Of a DNA stretch of 64,000 nt, positions 8,390 through 16,429 are shown one piece after another (within the stretch, counting starts at the first letter, position 1; each line of letters starts with the position of its first letter). The DNA is from Paenibacillus harenae DSM 16969. Lineage in GTDB: Bacteria > Bacillota > Bacilli > Paenibacillales > Paenibacillaceae. The position numbers were made by a program, and so were the translations under genes. Location of the stretch: the NCBI RefSeq assembly GCF_000422465.1, contig NZ_KE383843.1, positions 546,271-610,270 of the forward strand, read 5' to 3'. Below the pieces are notes generated by a model that was given only the letters and a program-made list of their open reading frames with translations, did no database searches and was not told the DNA's origin.

Positions 8390-10430
8390 TCATCTTCGCC
8401 TCGAACTGGCTTCGGAAGGGCTGCTTTTCCCCGCACGCCACATGCTCATACGCACCGCTTGGCTGCAGCTCGCGGGCCTTCACGTTATCGTTGATGTTGA
8501 GCTGCAGCATTTTAATTAAAATTTGGCGAAGCTTCGCATCGAAAACCGGACACATCAGCTCAATCCGTCTCGTCAGATTCCGCGTCATCCAATCCGCGCT
8601 GGATAAGTACACTTCTTCTTCCCCGCCGTTATAGAAATACATAATTCTCGCATGCTCCAGGAAACGGTCCACGATGCTGATCACCTTAATGTTCTCGCTC
8701 CTTCCGGGCACTCCCGGCCGCAAGCAGCATACGCCGCGAACGATAAGGACGATTTCCACGCCGGCCTGCGAGGCTTCGTACAGCTTATCGATCATATCCT
8801 GATTCGACAGCGAATTCATCTTCGCAATGATTTTGGCCGGCTTGCCGGCTGTCGCGTTGGCTAACTCGCGGTCGATCAGCCGATACAGCTTCTCCTTCAG
8901 ATCGGTCGGAGCCACGCCGAATGCCTTCCACTCGTAGGGGGACGAATAACCGGTCACCTCGTTGAATAGAGCCGAAGCGTCTCCGCCGATAATGGGATGA
9001 GAGGTAAATAATCCGATATCCGTGTATAAAGTCGCCGTATTATCGTTATAATTGCCTGTGCCGACATGCACGTACCGGCACAGCGTTCTCTGCTCGCGGC
9101 GTACGACGAGCAATATTTTGGCATGCGTCTTAAGTCCGACTAATCCGTAGACGACATGACAGCCGGCCTTCTCAAGCTGACGCGCCCAAGCGATATTTCG
9201 TTCCTCGTCGAATCTGGCCTTCAGCTCCACTACGACCGTTACCTGCTTGCCCGATTCCGCAGCCTTCGCGAGCGCCTGCACAAGCGCGGACTGGCCGCTG
9301 ACGCGATACAGCGTCATTTTGATCGCCAGCACGTCAGGATCGTAGGCTGCCTGCGTCACAAAGTCATTGACGGCTTCGAACGATTCGTACGGGTGGTACA
9401 TCAGAACGTCGCGCTGGCGGATGACCTCGAACATATCGTCCGTATCATCGAATTCCCGCGGATAAACGGGCTCCATTTTCTCAAATCGCAGGTTATCGTA
9501 GCCGGGAAGCGCGCCCGCGAACTTCATCAGGAAACTTAGGTCAAGCGGACCATCAATTTCGAATAAATTATCCGCGATCTCCAGCTCCTCCATCAGCCTC
9601 TCAAGCGCATATGGATGCATGCCTTTGGCAACCTCCAGTCGAACTGGAATGCCCCAGCGGCGGCGGCGCAGCTCCTTCTCGATTTCCTCGAGCAGGTCGT
9701 CCGCATCCTCTTCGTTCAACGTAATATCCGCGTCGCGGGTCAACCGGAACGGACTAACGGAGAATGGAATATAACCGTTAAACAACGTATTGATAAATTT
9801 CTCGATCAAATCCTCAAGCAGCACAAACTCGGTTTTTTTGCTGTTCGTGCGACCGGGAACCGGGACGAATCTCGGCAAAATTGAAGGCACCTGCACGATG
9901 GCGAAGTAGGGCTCTTCTTCCGCCGGATCCCCTTCCTCTCTCAATAAGACGGATAAATACAATTCCTTCGTATGCACAAGCGGGAAAGGTCTGCTCTGGT
10001 CGACGGCCATCGGGGTAAGAACCGGAAATACGATTTCGTGAAAATAATCCGATACCGCCTTCGTCTGCGTCACGTTCAGCTCATCGATCGACCTAATAAA
10101 GATCCCCTCACGGCTTAAGCAGCGAAATACTTCCCTGTAGGTGCGGTATTGCTCATGGATCATTTGCGTAGTTCGTTTGATGAGCCGTTTCCAAAGACCG
10201 GAAGGCGTATACCCGGTAAAATCGGTTTTCGTGAGGCCCGCTCTCATCTGCATCTGAATGCCTGCGACACGGACGCTCATGAATTCATCCAGGTTGCTCG
10301 TGACGATCGCCAGAAATTTAGCGCGTTCCAGCAAAGGATTGCCCGCATCCTGAGCCTCTTGAAGAACTCTTCGATTAAATTCGATCCAACTCAAATCACG
10401 ATTGACATAGTTGGATAACAGCTTAGTCAT
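8364..10430 (-). CDS. ppk: Polyphosphate kinase 1
   Basis: A 688-residue PPK1 enzyme that transfers the gamma phosphate of ATP to a growing polyphosphate chain, usually at the membrane. The family layout is complete: N-terminal domain (NRDLSWIEFNRRVL, 10-23), head domain, and two phospholipase D-like catalytic domains. The phosphorylated active-site His is in KTHAK (His436), and HVGTGNYN (455-462) is the following conserved stretch. AGGAGG lies about 10 nt before the ATG at 10430. The 3' end overlaps that of ppx by 26 bp on the opposite strand, which could permit antisense interference between the two messages. Confidence 0.96.
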   Translation of the reverse strand: MTKLLSNYVNRDLSWIEFNRRVLQEAQDAGNPLLERAKFLAIVTSNLDEFMSVRVAGIQMQMRAGLTKTDFTGYTPSGLWKRLIKRTTQMIHEQYRTYREVFRCLSREGIFIRSIDELNVTQTKAVSDYFHEIVFPVLTPMAVDQSRPFPLVHTKELYLSVLLREEGDPAEEEPYFAIVQVPSILPRFVPVPGRTNSKKTEFVLLEDLIEKFINTLFNGYIPFSVSPFRLTRDADITLNEEDADDLLEEIEKELRRRRWGIPVRLEVAKGMHPYALERLMEELEIADNLFEIDGPLDLSFLMKFAGALPGYDNLRFEKMEPVYPREFDDTDDMFEVIRQRDVLMYHPYESFEAVNDFVTQAAYDPDVLAIKMTLYRVSGQSALVQALAKAAESGKQVTVVVELKARFDEERNIAWARQLEKAGCHVVYGLVGLKTHAKILLVVRREQRTLCRYVHVGTGNYNDNTATLYTDIGLFTSHPIIGGDASALFNEVTGYSSPYEWKAFGVAPTDLKEKLYRLIDRELANATAGKPAKIIAKMNSLSNQDMIDKLYEASQAGVEIVLIVRGVCCLRPGVPGRSENIKVISIVDRFLEHARIMYFYNGGEEEVYLSSADWMTRNLTRRIELMCPVFDAKLRQILIKMLQLNINDNVKARELQPSGAYEHVACGEKQPFRSQFEAKMITSWKGLA

Positions 10431-10589
10431 TTCTCACGCCTCCTGAAAAAGTTGAAGCTGGTTTTCTTCGTCACCAGTGCGCTGCTGCATTATTTATGTA
10501 TATACGGTTTGCTCCTCCATTTTCACCTTTCCTATTATGACGCCGGACTATTATTTCCATGTTAACCTTTTGTAAATGGTGCGTAAATA

Positions 10590-10982
10590 TTAGAACCGTC
10601 CGATTCGAAAATCGCCGTTTTTCATTCTTTTTTCAATCCATTGGAGCATGAGCTGCCTGTAGAACGGACGGGTAAGCGGAAAAAGAAGCGTAATGCCGAC
10701 GATATCCGATAAAAACCCCGGCATAAGCAGCATCAGTCCGCCTGCGAGCACGCAAATGCCGTCGAGCATTGTAATTCCCGGAATTTGTCCGGCCTGCATT
10801 TGCTGCTGCGCTTCCACCCACACCTTACGGCCCTCCGCACGCGCGAGATACGCGCCGGCTAAGCCCATGATCAAAATGATAAAAAAGGTGGTCCAACCGC
10901 CGATCCAATCTCCAACCTGCAGGATGCCCCACAGCTCTACAATGGGCAAAATAATGATAGCAGCCAATAGCCATTTGTACAT
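10590..10982 (-). CDS. fxsA: FxsA family membrane protein
   Basis: A 130-residue FxsA-type inner membrane protein. Membrane helices are predicted at about 5-20, 27-47 and 72-98, with the conserved early motif PIVELWGILQVG and the late segment GGLMLLMPGFLSDIVG. E. coli FxsA relieves F-plasmid exclusion of phage T7; the role in Bacillales is unknown. The ATG has GGAGGGG close upstream. It lies 49 bp after the thioesterase gene on the same strand, so both may share a transcript. Confidence 0.88.
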   Translation of the reverse strand: MYKWLLAAIIILPIVELWGILQVGDWIGGWTTFFIILIMGLAGAYLARAEGRKVWVEAQQQMQAGQIPGITMLDGICVLAGGLMLLMPGFLSDIVGITLLFPLTRPFYRQLMLQWIEKRMKNGDFRIGRF

Positions 10983-11031
10983 GCCGGCCCCTCCTTCATA
11001 ATGTGACTCCTTTTTTTCGATGTTTCGATAA

Positions 11032-11499
11032 TCAAGTTGTCCGAAGCAGCCCGTATAATTCAGGCATCGCCTTGTTCAATCTGGCCGGCTGCCACTGACG
11101 ATTTACCCAGACATGCTTCGTGCCGCCCTCAACCAGCAGCTCCCCAGGAAGCTGATCCTCCTCGGCATGCAGTCCAGCATGCCAATCCGCCTCGGTTACT
11201 CTGCGCACTTGCGATTCAAATGCCAATCGCACGGGAGAACAATCCGCGATTCTTGTGCATACAAGAACGGTATCGTCGTATCGCGCCGGGAGCACGTACC
11301 TGCACTGCAAGTCGACGACGGGCAGCAGCAATCCGCGCTCCTCTATCGTTTTATAATCATACCCGGCATTTCTTATCCATTCCGTACGTCCAATTTCGAA
11401 CCAAGTTACATAATTGCCGTGAAAGACGACGCCCATTTGATCCGTTTCCTGATACCTGACGCGCAGCGGATGCAGAAACCAGCTTACAGCCATGCCCAT
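11032..11499 (-). CDS. Acyl-CoA thioesterase, YbgC/4HBT hot-dog family
   Basis: A 155-residue single hot-dog domain protein. The signature RVRYQETDQMGVVFHGNY holds the catalytic Asp of the 4-hydroxybenzoyl-CoA thioesterase family, followed by the helix WFEIGRTEWIRNAGYDY. It probably hydrolyses short-chain or aromatic acyl-CoA; the exact substrate cannot be told. GGAGG is 5-6 nt before the ATG. Located between pyk (upstream, separated by a terminator) and fxsA. Confidence 0.88.
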   Translation of the reverse strand: MGMAVSWFLHPLRVRYQETDQMGVVFHGNYVTWFEIGRTEWIRNAGYDYKTIEERGLLLPVVDLQCRYVLPARYDDTVLVCTRIADCSPVRLAFESQVRRVTEADWHAGLHAEEDQLPGELLVEGGTKHVWVNRQWQPARLNKAMPELYGLLRTT

Positions 11500-11540
11500 A
11501 TTCCTCCCTCCTTACGGCCTAGACGCGCTAAGTTGAACAA

Positions 11541-11572
11541 AAAGCGACGGTGAGATCACCATCGCTTTTGTC
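11541..11572 (-). terminator. Intrinsic terminator after pyk
   Basis: The arms AAAGCGACGGTG and CACCATCGCTTT with loop AGAT pair with one mismatch, and T-rich ends flank both sides. It ends the pyk transcript. Confidence 0.75.
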
Positions 11573-11614
11573 TATGTTCTATCCAATTGGTTCAATTCGC
11601 CGTATCGGCACGAC

Positions 11615-13369
11615 CTACAGTACCTTCGATTGACCGTGATAAATGACGCCCGTTTCGCCGTAGACGGTTACTTCCATTCCGTCCTGCAGCAGCTCAGTCG
11701 CATTCGCGATTCCGAGAATGACCGGGATTCCAAGGTTTAATCCGACAACAGCAGTGTGACTGGTAATTCCGCCCTGCTCCGTTACAACCGCTCCCGCTTT
11801 CTCGAATGCCGGCATATATTCCTTATCGGTCGATACCGTTACAAGAATATCTCCAGGTGTCGTTTTTTCAATCGCTTCCTTCGGCGTGCGCGCCACAACG
11901 ATCTTGCCCGTTCTCGTTTGGCTGCCGATGCCTTGTCCTTGCGCCAAAAGCTCGCCGATATGGTGGATTTTGATCAGATTCGTTGTACCCGCGCGGCCAA
12001 CCGGCACTCCTGCCGTAATAACAACGGTATCGCCAAGGCTTAGGAAACCAGTGCTCATTGCGCCTTTAACGGCATTTTCGAACATTTCGTCCGTTGTTTT
12101 TGCTTCTGGACCAAGTACCGGGAATACGCCCCAAATCAGGGAAAGGCGGCGCAGCACTTTCTCGTCCGTCGTTACGGCAATAATTGGCGACTTCGGCTTG
12201 TATTTTGACACCATGCGAGCCGTAAAGCCGCTTTGCGTCGATGTAATAATCGCTTTAGCACGCAGATCGAGCGCGGAGTTGGCAACGGCTTGGCTGATCG
12301 CTTCCGTAACCGTCGTTTGTTGGGCATTCGCTTGTTTGTTGAAAATTTCACGGTATTCCAACGCGTTCTCCGCACGCTCGGCAATACGAGCCATCGTTTG
12401 CACCGATTCTACCGGATAACGGCCGGCAGCCGTTTCACCGGAAAGCATGATCGCATCCGTGCCGTCGAAAATCGCGTTCGCAACGTCGCTTGCTTCCGCG
12501 CGGGTCGGACGGGGATTGCGCTGCATGGAATCCAGCATTTGAGTAGCGGTAATAACCGGCTTGCCTACAAGATTACCTTTTTTGATCATCGTTTTTTGAA
12601 CGAGCGGAACTTCCTCAGCCGGAATTTCAACGCCAAGGTCGCCTCGGGCAACCATCAGGCCGTCAGATACCTCTAGAATTTCATCCAGATTATCTACGCC
12701 CTCCTGGTTCTCGATTTTCGATATGATTTGAATATGGCTTGCATTGTGGCGCTCCAGCAGCTCACGGATTTCCAGCACATCGCTCGCTTTACGAACGAAA
12801 GAAGCAGCGATAAAGTCAATGCCCATCTCGATACCGAAAATAATATCGTTGGCATCCTTTTCTGTGATACCAGGCAACGAAATTTTTACGCCGGGCACGT
12901 TTACGCCTTTTTTGCTCTTGATGGGTCCGCTGTTTACGATGCGGCAAATGATTTCCGTGCCTTTAACCTCTTCAACCGTAAGACCGATCAGACCGTCATC
13001 GATCAAAATGGTCGAGCCAACGTTAACGTCATTCGGAAGATTGCTGTATGTAATCGGAACGCGATTACGATCCCCCAAAATCTCTTCCGTCGTCAGCGTT
13101 ACGGTTTCGCCTTGACTAAGCTCGATCGGCTCTTCCTTCAGCTTTCCGAGACGAATTTCCGGTCCTTTCGTATCAAGCAGGACGGCTACCGATGTACCAA
13201 GCTCCGCATTTGCAATGCGAATGTTCTTAATACGATTGCCGTGCTCTTCGAAATCGCCGTGCGAGAAGTTGAGACGGGCTACGTTCATTCCTGCTTTAAT
13301 TAATTTCTTTGTGTTTTCCAATGACTCGCTGGATGGTCCGATCGTACAAACGATTTTAGTTTTGCGCAT
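11615..13369 (-). CDS. pyk: Pyruvate kinase (long form with C-terminal PEP-utiliser domain)
   Basis: A 584-residue pyruvate kinase converting phosphoenolpyruvate and ADP to pyruvate and ATP. The N-terminus TKIVCTIGPSSESLE and the catalytic stretch VARGDLGVEIPAEEVP are classical. The last 110 residues are the extra domain typical of Bacillus enzymes, with the PEP-utiliser motif GGITSHTAVVG at about 533. The start is the ATG at 13369, 8 nt after GGAGGA; a TTG two codons upstream sits too close to that site. It follows accDA on the same strand but has its own promoter. Confidence 0.96.
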   Translation of the reverse strand: MRKTKIVCTIGPSSESLENTKKLIKAGMNVARLNFSHGDFEEHGNRIKNIRIANAELGTSVAVLLDTKGPEIRLGKLKEEPIELSQGETVTLTTEEILGDRNRVPITYSNLPNDVNVGSTILIDDGLIGLTVEEVKGTEIICRIVNSGPIKSKKGVNVPGVKISLPGITEKDANDIIFGIEMGIDFIAASFVRKASDVLEIRELLERHNASHIQIISKIENQEGVDNLDEILEVSDGLMVARGDLGVEIPAEEVPLVQKTMIKKGNLVGKPVITATQMLDSMQRNPRPTRAEASDVANAIFDGTDAIMLSGETAAGRYPVESVQTMARIAERAENALEYREIFNKQANAQQTTVTEAISQAVANSALDLRAKAIITSTQSGFTARMVSKYKPKSPIIAVTTDEKVLRRLSLIWGVFPVLGPEAKTTDEMFENAVKGAMSTGFLSLGDTVVITAGVPVGRAGTTNLIKIHHIGELLAQGQGIGSQTRTGKIVVARTPKEAIEKTTPGDILVTVSTDKEYMPAFEKAGAVVTEQGGITSHTAVVGLNLGIPVILGIANATELLQDGMEVTVYGETGVIYHGQSKVL

Positions 13370-13402
13370 GTTCAATTTCCTCCGTTAGTTGCCTGATATT
13401 CT

Positions 13403-13447
13403 ATTATATACTGACATGATTTCCTGCCGGATATACGACAGGAAATC
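13403..13447 (-). promoter_or_regulatory. pyk promoter with upstream inverted repeat
   Basis: A TATAAT -10 (13408-13403, minus strand) would give a 27-nt leader before pyk. Just upstream lie the perfect 9-bp arms GATTTCCTG (13418-13426) and CAGGAAATC (13439-13447), covering the -35 region. The repeat could be a regulator site or the base of an accDA 3' hairpin; no T-run follows it. Confidence 0.4.
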
Positions 13448-13461
13448 GATTGTACACCATT

Positions 13462-14535
13462 TTACTGCACGGATGGAGCCTTCTCCGAGGCTTGCTCGAC
13501 CAAAGCTTCGGCGCCGAATGGCGCAGCGTCCGGTTTATCCGGATCTGCAGCCGCTTTTCCCTCTCGCGCAGGCTTCGGCTCGGCGATCCGGAATTGGCCA
13601 ACCTTGCGAAATTTCCGGTAACGGTCCTCAATCAATTGTTCCGCGCTGAGCGGAAGAAGCTCTTGCAGATGCTTCCACAGCTTTTCCTTTATTTGATCAG
13701 CCTGGAATTCCAAATCCTTGTGCGCGCCTCCATGAGGCTCCGCAATAATATCTTCGATGACGCCCAATTCGAGCAAATCCTTCGCCGTGATCTTCATAGC
13801 TTCGGCAGCCTGGTCCGCTCTTGAAGCGTCCTTCCATAGAATGGATGCCGCGCCGTTCGGCGAAATCGCGGAGTAAATCGCATTCTCAAGCATTAACACG
13901 CGGTTGCCGACGCCCAAAGCCAATGCGCCGCCGCTGCCGCCCTCTCCGATTACGATACATACGATAGGCACGCCGAAACCGGCCATTTCCCGTAGGTTAC
14001 GGGCAATCGCTTCCGATTGTCCGCGCTCCTCAGCAGTATTGCCCGGATATGCGCCCTTTGTATCAATGAAAGTTATAATCGGCCGCTTAAATTTATTTGC
14101 TTGCTGCATCAAACGCAAAGCTTTCCGAAATCCCTCAGGATGGGGACTGCCGAAAAAGCGGGCAATATTATCGCGCGTATCCTTGCCTCGCTGATGTCCG
14201 ATAACCGTTACCGGCACGCCGCCCAGCTTGGCCAGTCCGCCGACAATAGCAAGATCGTCCGCAAACAGACGATCCCCGTGCAATTCCAAAAAATCGGTAA
14301 AGATCGTTTGAATGAAATCAAGCGACGTCGGACGCTGGTGATGACGAGCCATATGCATCTTCTGCGCCGGAGAAAGCTCGCTGTACAGCTCTTCCTCCAA
14401 CTGCTTGCATCTCGTCTCCAGTCCTAGAATTTCTTCCGAGAAATCAATTCCCTTCTCCACGCTTAAAGTCTTCAGTTCAACGATCTTTTGCCTTAATTCG
14501 TTCAGCGGTTTCTCAAAAGGCAGTTCACCCGCCAT
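13462..14535 (-). CDS. accA: Acetyl-CoA carboxylase carboxyltransferase subunit alpha
   Basis: A 357-residue alpha subunit of the carboxyltransferase that, with AccD, moves CO2 from biotin on AccB to acetyl-CoA to make malonyl-CoA. Conserved blocks include the MARHHQRPTSLDFI segment and the oxyanion-hole region GEGGSGGALALGVGNRVLMLENAIYS. The last 40 residues, rich in Ala, Pro, Lys and Glu, are a low-complexity tail not needed for the core fold. The start codon overlaps the accD stop by 11 nt, which indicates translational coupling. Confidence 0.96.
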   Translation of the reverse strand: MAGELPFEKPLNELRQKIVELKTLSVEKGIDFSEEILGLETRCKQLEEELYSELSPAQKMHMARHHQRPTSLDFIQTIFTDFLELHGDRLFADDLAIVGGLAKLGGVPVTVIGHQRGKDTRDNIARFFGSPHPEGFRKALRLMQQANKFKRPIITFIDTKGAYPGNTAEERGQSEAIARNLREMAGFGVPIVCIVIGEGGSGGALALGVGNRVLMLENAIYSAISPNGAASILWKDASRADQAAEAMKITAKDLLELGVIEDIIAEPHGGAHKDLEFQADQIKEKLWKHLQELLPLSAEQLIEDRYRKFRKVGQFRIAEPKPAREGKAAADPDKPDAAPFGAEALVEQASEKAPSVQ

Positions 14536-15397
14536 TGGACGTTCCCTCCCTTACGCAATGCATATCAAGCAGCTTTGCTAACGTAGGCTTCATGTCTTTG
14601 CGGTGTACAACCTTGTCAAGCTGACCGTGCTGCAAGTTAAACTCAGCGGTTTGAAAGTTCTCAGGGAGCTTCTGGCGGATCGTTTGTTCAATTACAATCC
14701 GTCCGGCAAAACCGATTAATGCGCCGGGCTCGGCCAAATTGTAATCGCCCAAGCTCGCAAAACTTGCCGACACCCCGCCGGTCGTCGGATCCGTAAATAT
14801 CGAAATATACAAACCGCCGGCGCCTTGAAACCTAGAGAGCGCCGCGCTTGTTTTGGCCATCTGCATCAGGCTCAAAATACTTTCCTGCATCCGCGCACCG
14901 CTCGAAGTCGAGAAAATAAGAAGCGGCAGCTGCTTCGCATGAGCCGCTTCGATCGCTCTCGTAATCTTCTCTCCGACGACGGATCCCATGCTTCCGGTGA
15001 AAAAATCAAAGCTCATCACCGCTACGACAACAGGAAAACCGTCGATCGCGCCTTCGCCCGTTACGACGGCATCGCGCAAGCTTGATTTGCTCTTCTGCTG
15101 CTCAAGCTTCGTTGCGTAACCGGGGAATTCAAGCGGATCGACGGATTCCATCTCCGCATCGTATTCGATCAGATGCCCGTCATCGAGTGTCATGGCGATT
15201 CTTTCCCAAGCGTTCAACCGGTGATGGTGCCCGCAGGAGGAACAAACCTTCAAATTTTTCTCCAATTCCTTGCTGTACTGAATATTGCCGCATTTGGAGC
15301 ACTTATTCATTAACCCTTCAGGAATGTTGTCCCGCTTGCGGGGCTCCGAAGGTATCGTCGCGTATTTCTTCTTCGTAAATAAGTCCTTTATTTGCAC
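14525..15397 (-). CDS. accD: Acetyl-CoA carboxylase carboxyltransferase subunit beta
   Basis: A 290-residue beta subunit. The N-terminal zinc ribbon has Cys33-x2-Cys36 and Cys52-x2-Cys55, followed by the crotonase-like carboxyltransferase core with FDFFTGSMGSVVGEKITRA. I chose the GTG at 15397 because the protein then begins MQIKDLFTKKKYATIPSE, like other AccD proteins, and GAGAGG lies about 8 nt upstream; a GTG three codons earlier is possible. First gene of the accD-accA pair, 43 bp after a small gene that may share its transcript. Confidence 0.95.
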   Translation of the reverse strand: MQIKDLFTKKKYATIPSEPRKRDNIPEGLMNKCSKCGNIQYSKELEKNLKVCSSCGHHHRLNAWERIAMTLDDGHLIEYDAEMESVDPLEFPGYATKLEQQKSKSSLRDAVVTGEGAIDGFPVVVAVMSFDFFTGSMGSVVGEKITRAIEAAHAKQLPLLIFSTSSGARMQESILSLMQMAKTSAALSRFQGAGGLYISIFTDPTTGGVSASFASLGDYNLAEPGALIGFAGRIVIEQTIRQKLPENFQTAEFNLQHGQLDKVVHRKDMKPTLAKLLDMHCVREGTSNGG

Positions 15398-15440
15398 GTG
15401 TGACACCTCTCAAGGCGCAATAGTATAGAGCCGTCCTTCG

Positions 15441-15629
15441 TCATGGCCGCATAATGGAATTGAAAACTTCCTGTACTTCCTCCAGCTCGCCTGACGGAAC
15501 TAGAATCTCATATTGCTGTTTGGACAGATTAACAGCGCGGACCTTTACCAAAAAACCTTCCTCCGTAAGCCGCTTCTTGATGTTATCTGCGATTTTTGCT
15601 GTTGGTGCGATATAAATGACCGTCCACAT
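15441..15629 (-). CDS. Small conserved protein upstream of accD
   Basis: A 62-residue protein beginning MWTVIYIAPTAKIADNIKK. A beta-alpha-beta pattern with a conserved hydrophobic core (TEEGFLVKVRAV, YEILVPSGELEEVQEVF) suggests a ferredoxin-like mini-fold resembling DUF2007-type proteins; that assignment is tentative. The ATG at 15629 follows GGAGG by 8 nt; a GTG one codon earlier would be closer to the site. It lies 43 bp ahead of accD on the same strand. Function unknown. Confidence 0.65.
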   Translation of the reverse strand: MWTVIYIAPTAKIADNIKKRLTEEGFLVKVRAVNLSKQQYEILVPSGELEEVQEVFNSIMRP

Positions 15630-15645
15630 CACGGTACCTCCTGAA

Positions 15646-15665
15646 AACTTTGCTGACGCAAAGTT
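15646..15665. promoter_or_regulatory. Perfect inverted repeat ahead of the small accD-leader gene
   Basis: The arms AACTTTGC and GCAAAGTT are separated by TGAC, just upstream of the AGGAGG of the 62-residue gene. On the minus strand the stem is followed by TTTTC. It could be an operator, a weak terminator for pgpA, or an mRNA hairpin near the ribosome binding site. Confidence 0.45.
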
Positions 15666-15725
15666 CACTTACTAAACATAGCAATCCCCGGTAACAGGCC
15701 ATATGATGTCATAATGATACCATAG

Positions 15726-16220
15726 TCATGGGGAATCCGGCAAATCATATCGGAGCGCCTTTGGGTCTTGATGCGCAATTCTTGCAGATGCGGCGGCAGC
15801 CAATCCGGCAACCAAGTCATCCAAAAAAACGTGAATTCTTTCGCCCTTCAAATTCAGTTGACGAATGATGCCGGGTTTTACTTTATCTAAATATCCGAAG
15901 CTCGTCAATCCGATCATGCCGTAAACATTCGTAATTCCGAGCGCTAACGTTTCATCGACGCCGTACAACGACTCGTCGTTCTCCATAATCGCCTGCAGCG
16001 GCTCGGGCAGCAGCCTGCGCTCCGCCAGCTCGTCAAGGGCTATTCCCGTGTACATCACATACTGTACCTCGCGTTTGGAGAGCACCGCCCTCACGCTTTC
16101 CTCGCACTCCTTCATCGTCAAATCCCCGTTATAAGGGCGCTGCAGCGTATACACGATTTCCGTCACGTCATCCACTGATACCCCGCGCTTCAAGAGCCAT
16201 TTCTCGATTCCTGTCACCAT
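15726..16220 (-). CDS. pgpA: Phosphatidylglycerophosphatase A family protein
   Basis: A 164-residue protein of the PgpA/YutG family, which dephosphorylates phosphatidylglycerophosphate to phosphatidylglycerol. Visible family features are the segment SLYGVDETLALGITNVYGMIG, the late block GERIHVFLDDLVAGLAAA with two adjacent Asp residues in a probable metal site, and a preceding basic stretch. As in the Bacillus YutG type, the helices are only moderately hydrophobic. Located between dnaE (210 bp upstream) and the accD leader gene; the dnaE-pgpA gap holds no clear gene. Confidence 0.82.
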   Translation of the reverse strand: MVTGIEKWLLKRGVSVDDVTEIVYTLQRPYNGDLTMKECEESVRAVLSKREVQYVMYTGIALDELAERRLLPEPLQAIMENDESLYGVDETLALGITNVYGMIGLTSFGYLDKVKPGIIRQLNLKGERIHVFLDDLVAGLAAAASARIAHQDPKALRYDLPDSP

Positions 16221-16429
16221 AGCCCATCCCTCCCGCTACTGCTTGTACATAGATTTCGAAAAACATAAGCGAAAAACGGCTCGCTGCGTACGGCGGCGGC
16301 AAATGGCCGGTGCTGGAAATCCGCGAATGTCACTTTCCGTTCGCTTGTATCTCTAGATATATGCAGGCGCGAGTCCTGACGTGCATAGGAATTCCAAATG
16401 AATGACAAGAACAGAGGTAACGGGCCCGC

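Noticed and set aside
16214..16408. 64-codon frame between dnaE and pgpA
   Set aside because: No ribosome binding site, no protein-like pattern, and it overlaps the start of pgpA.
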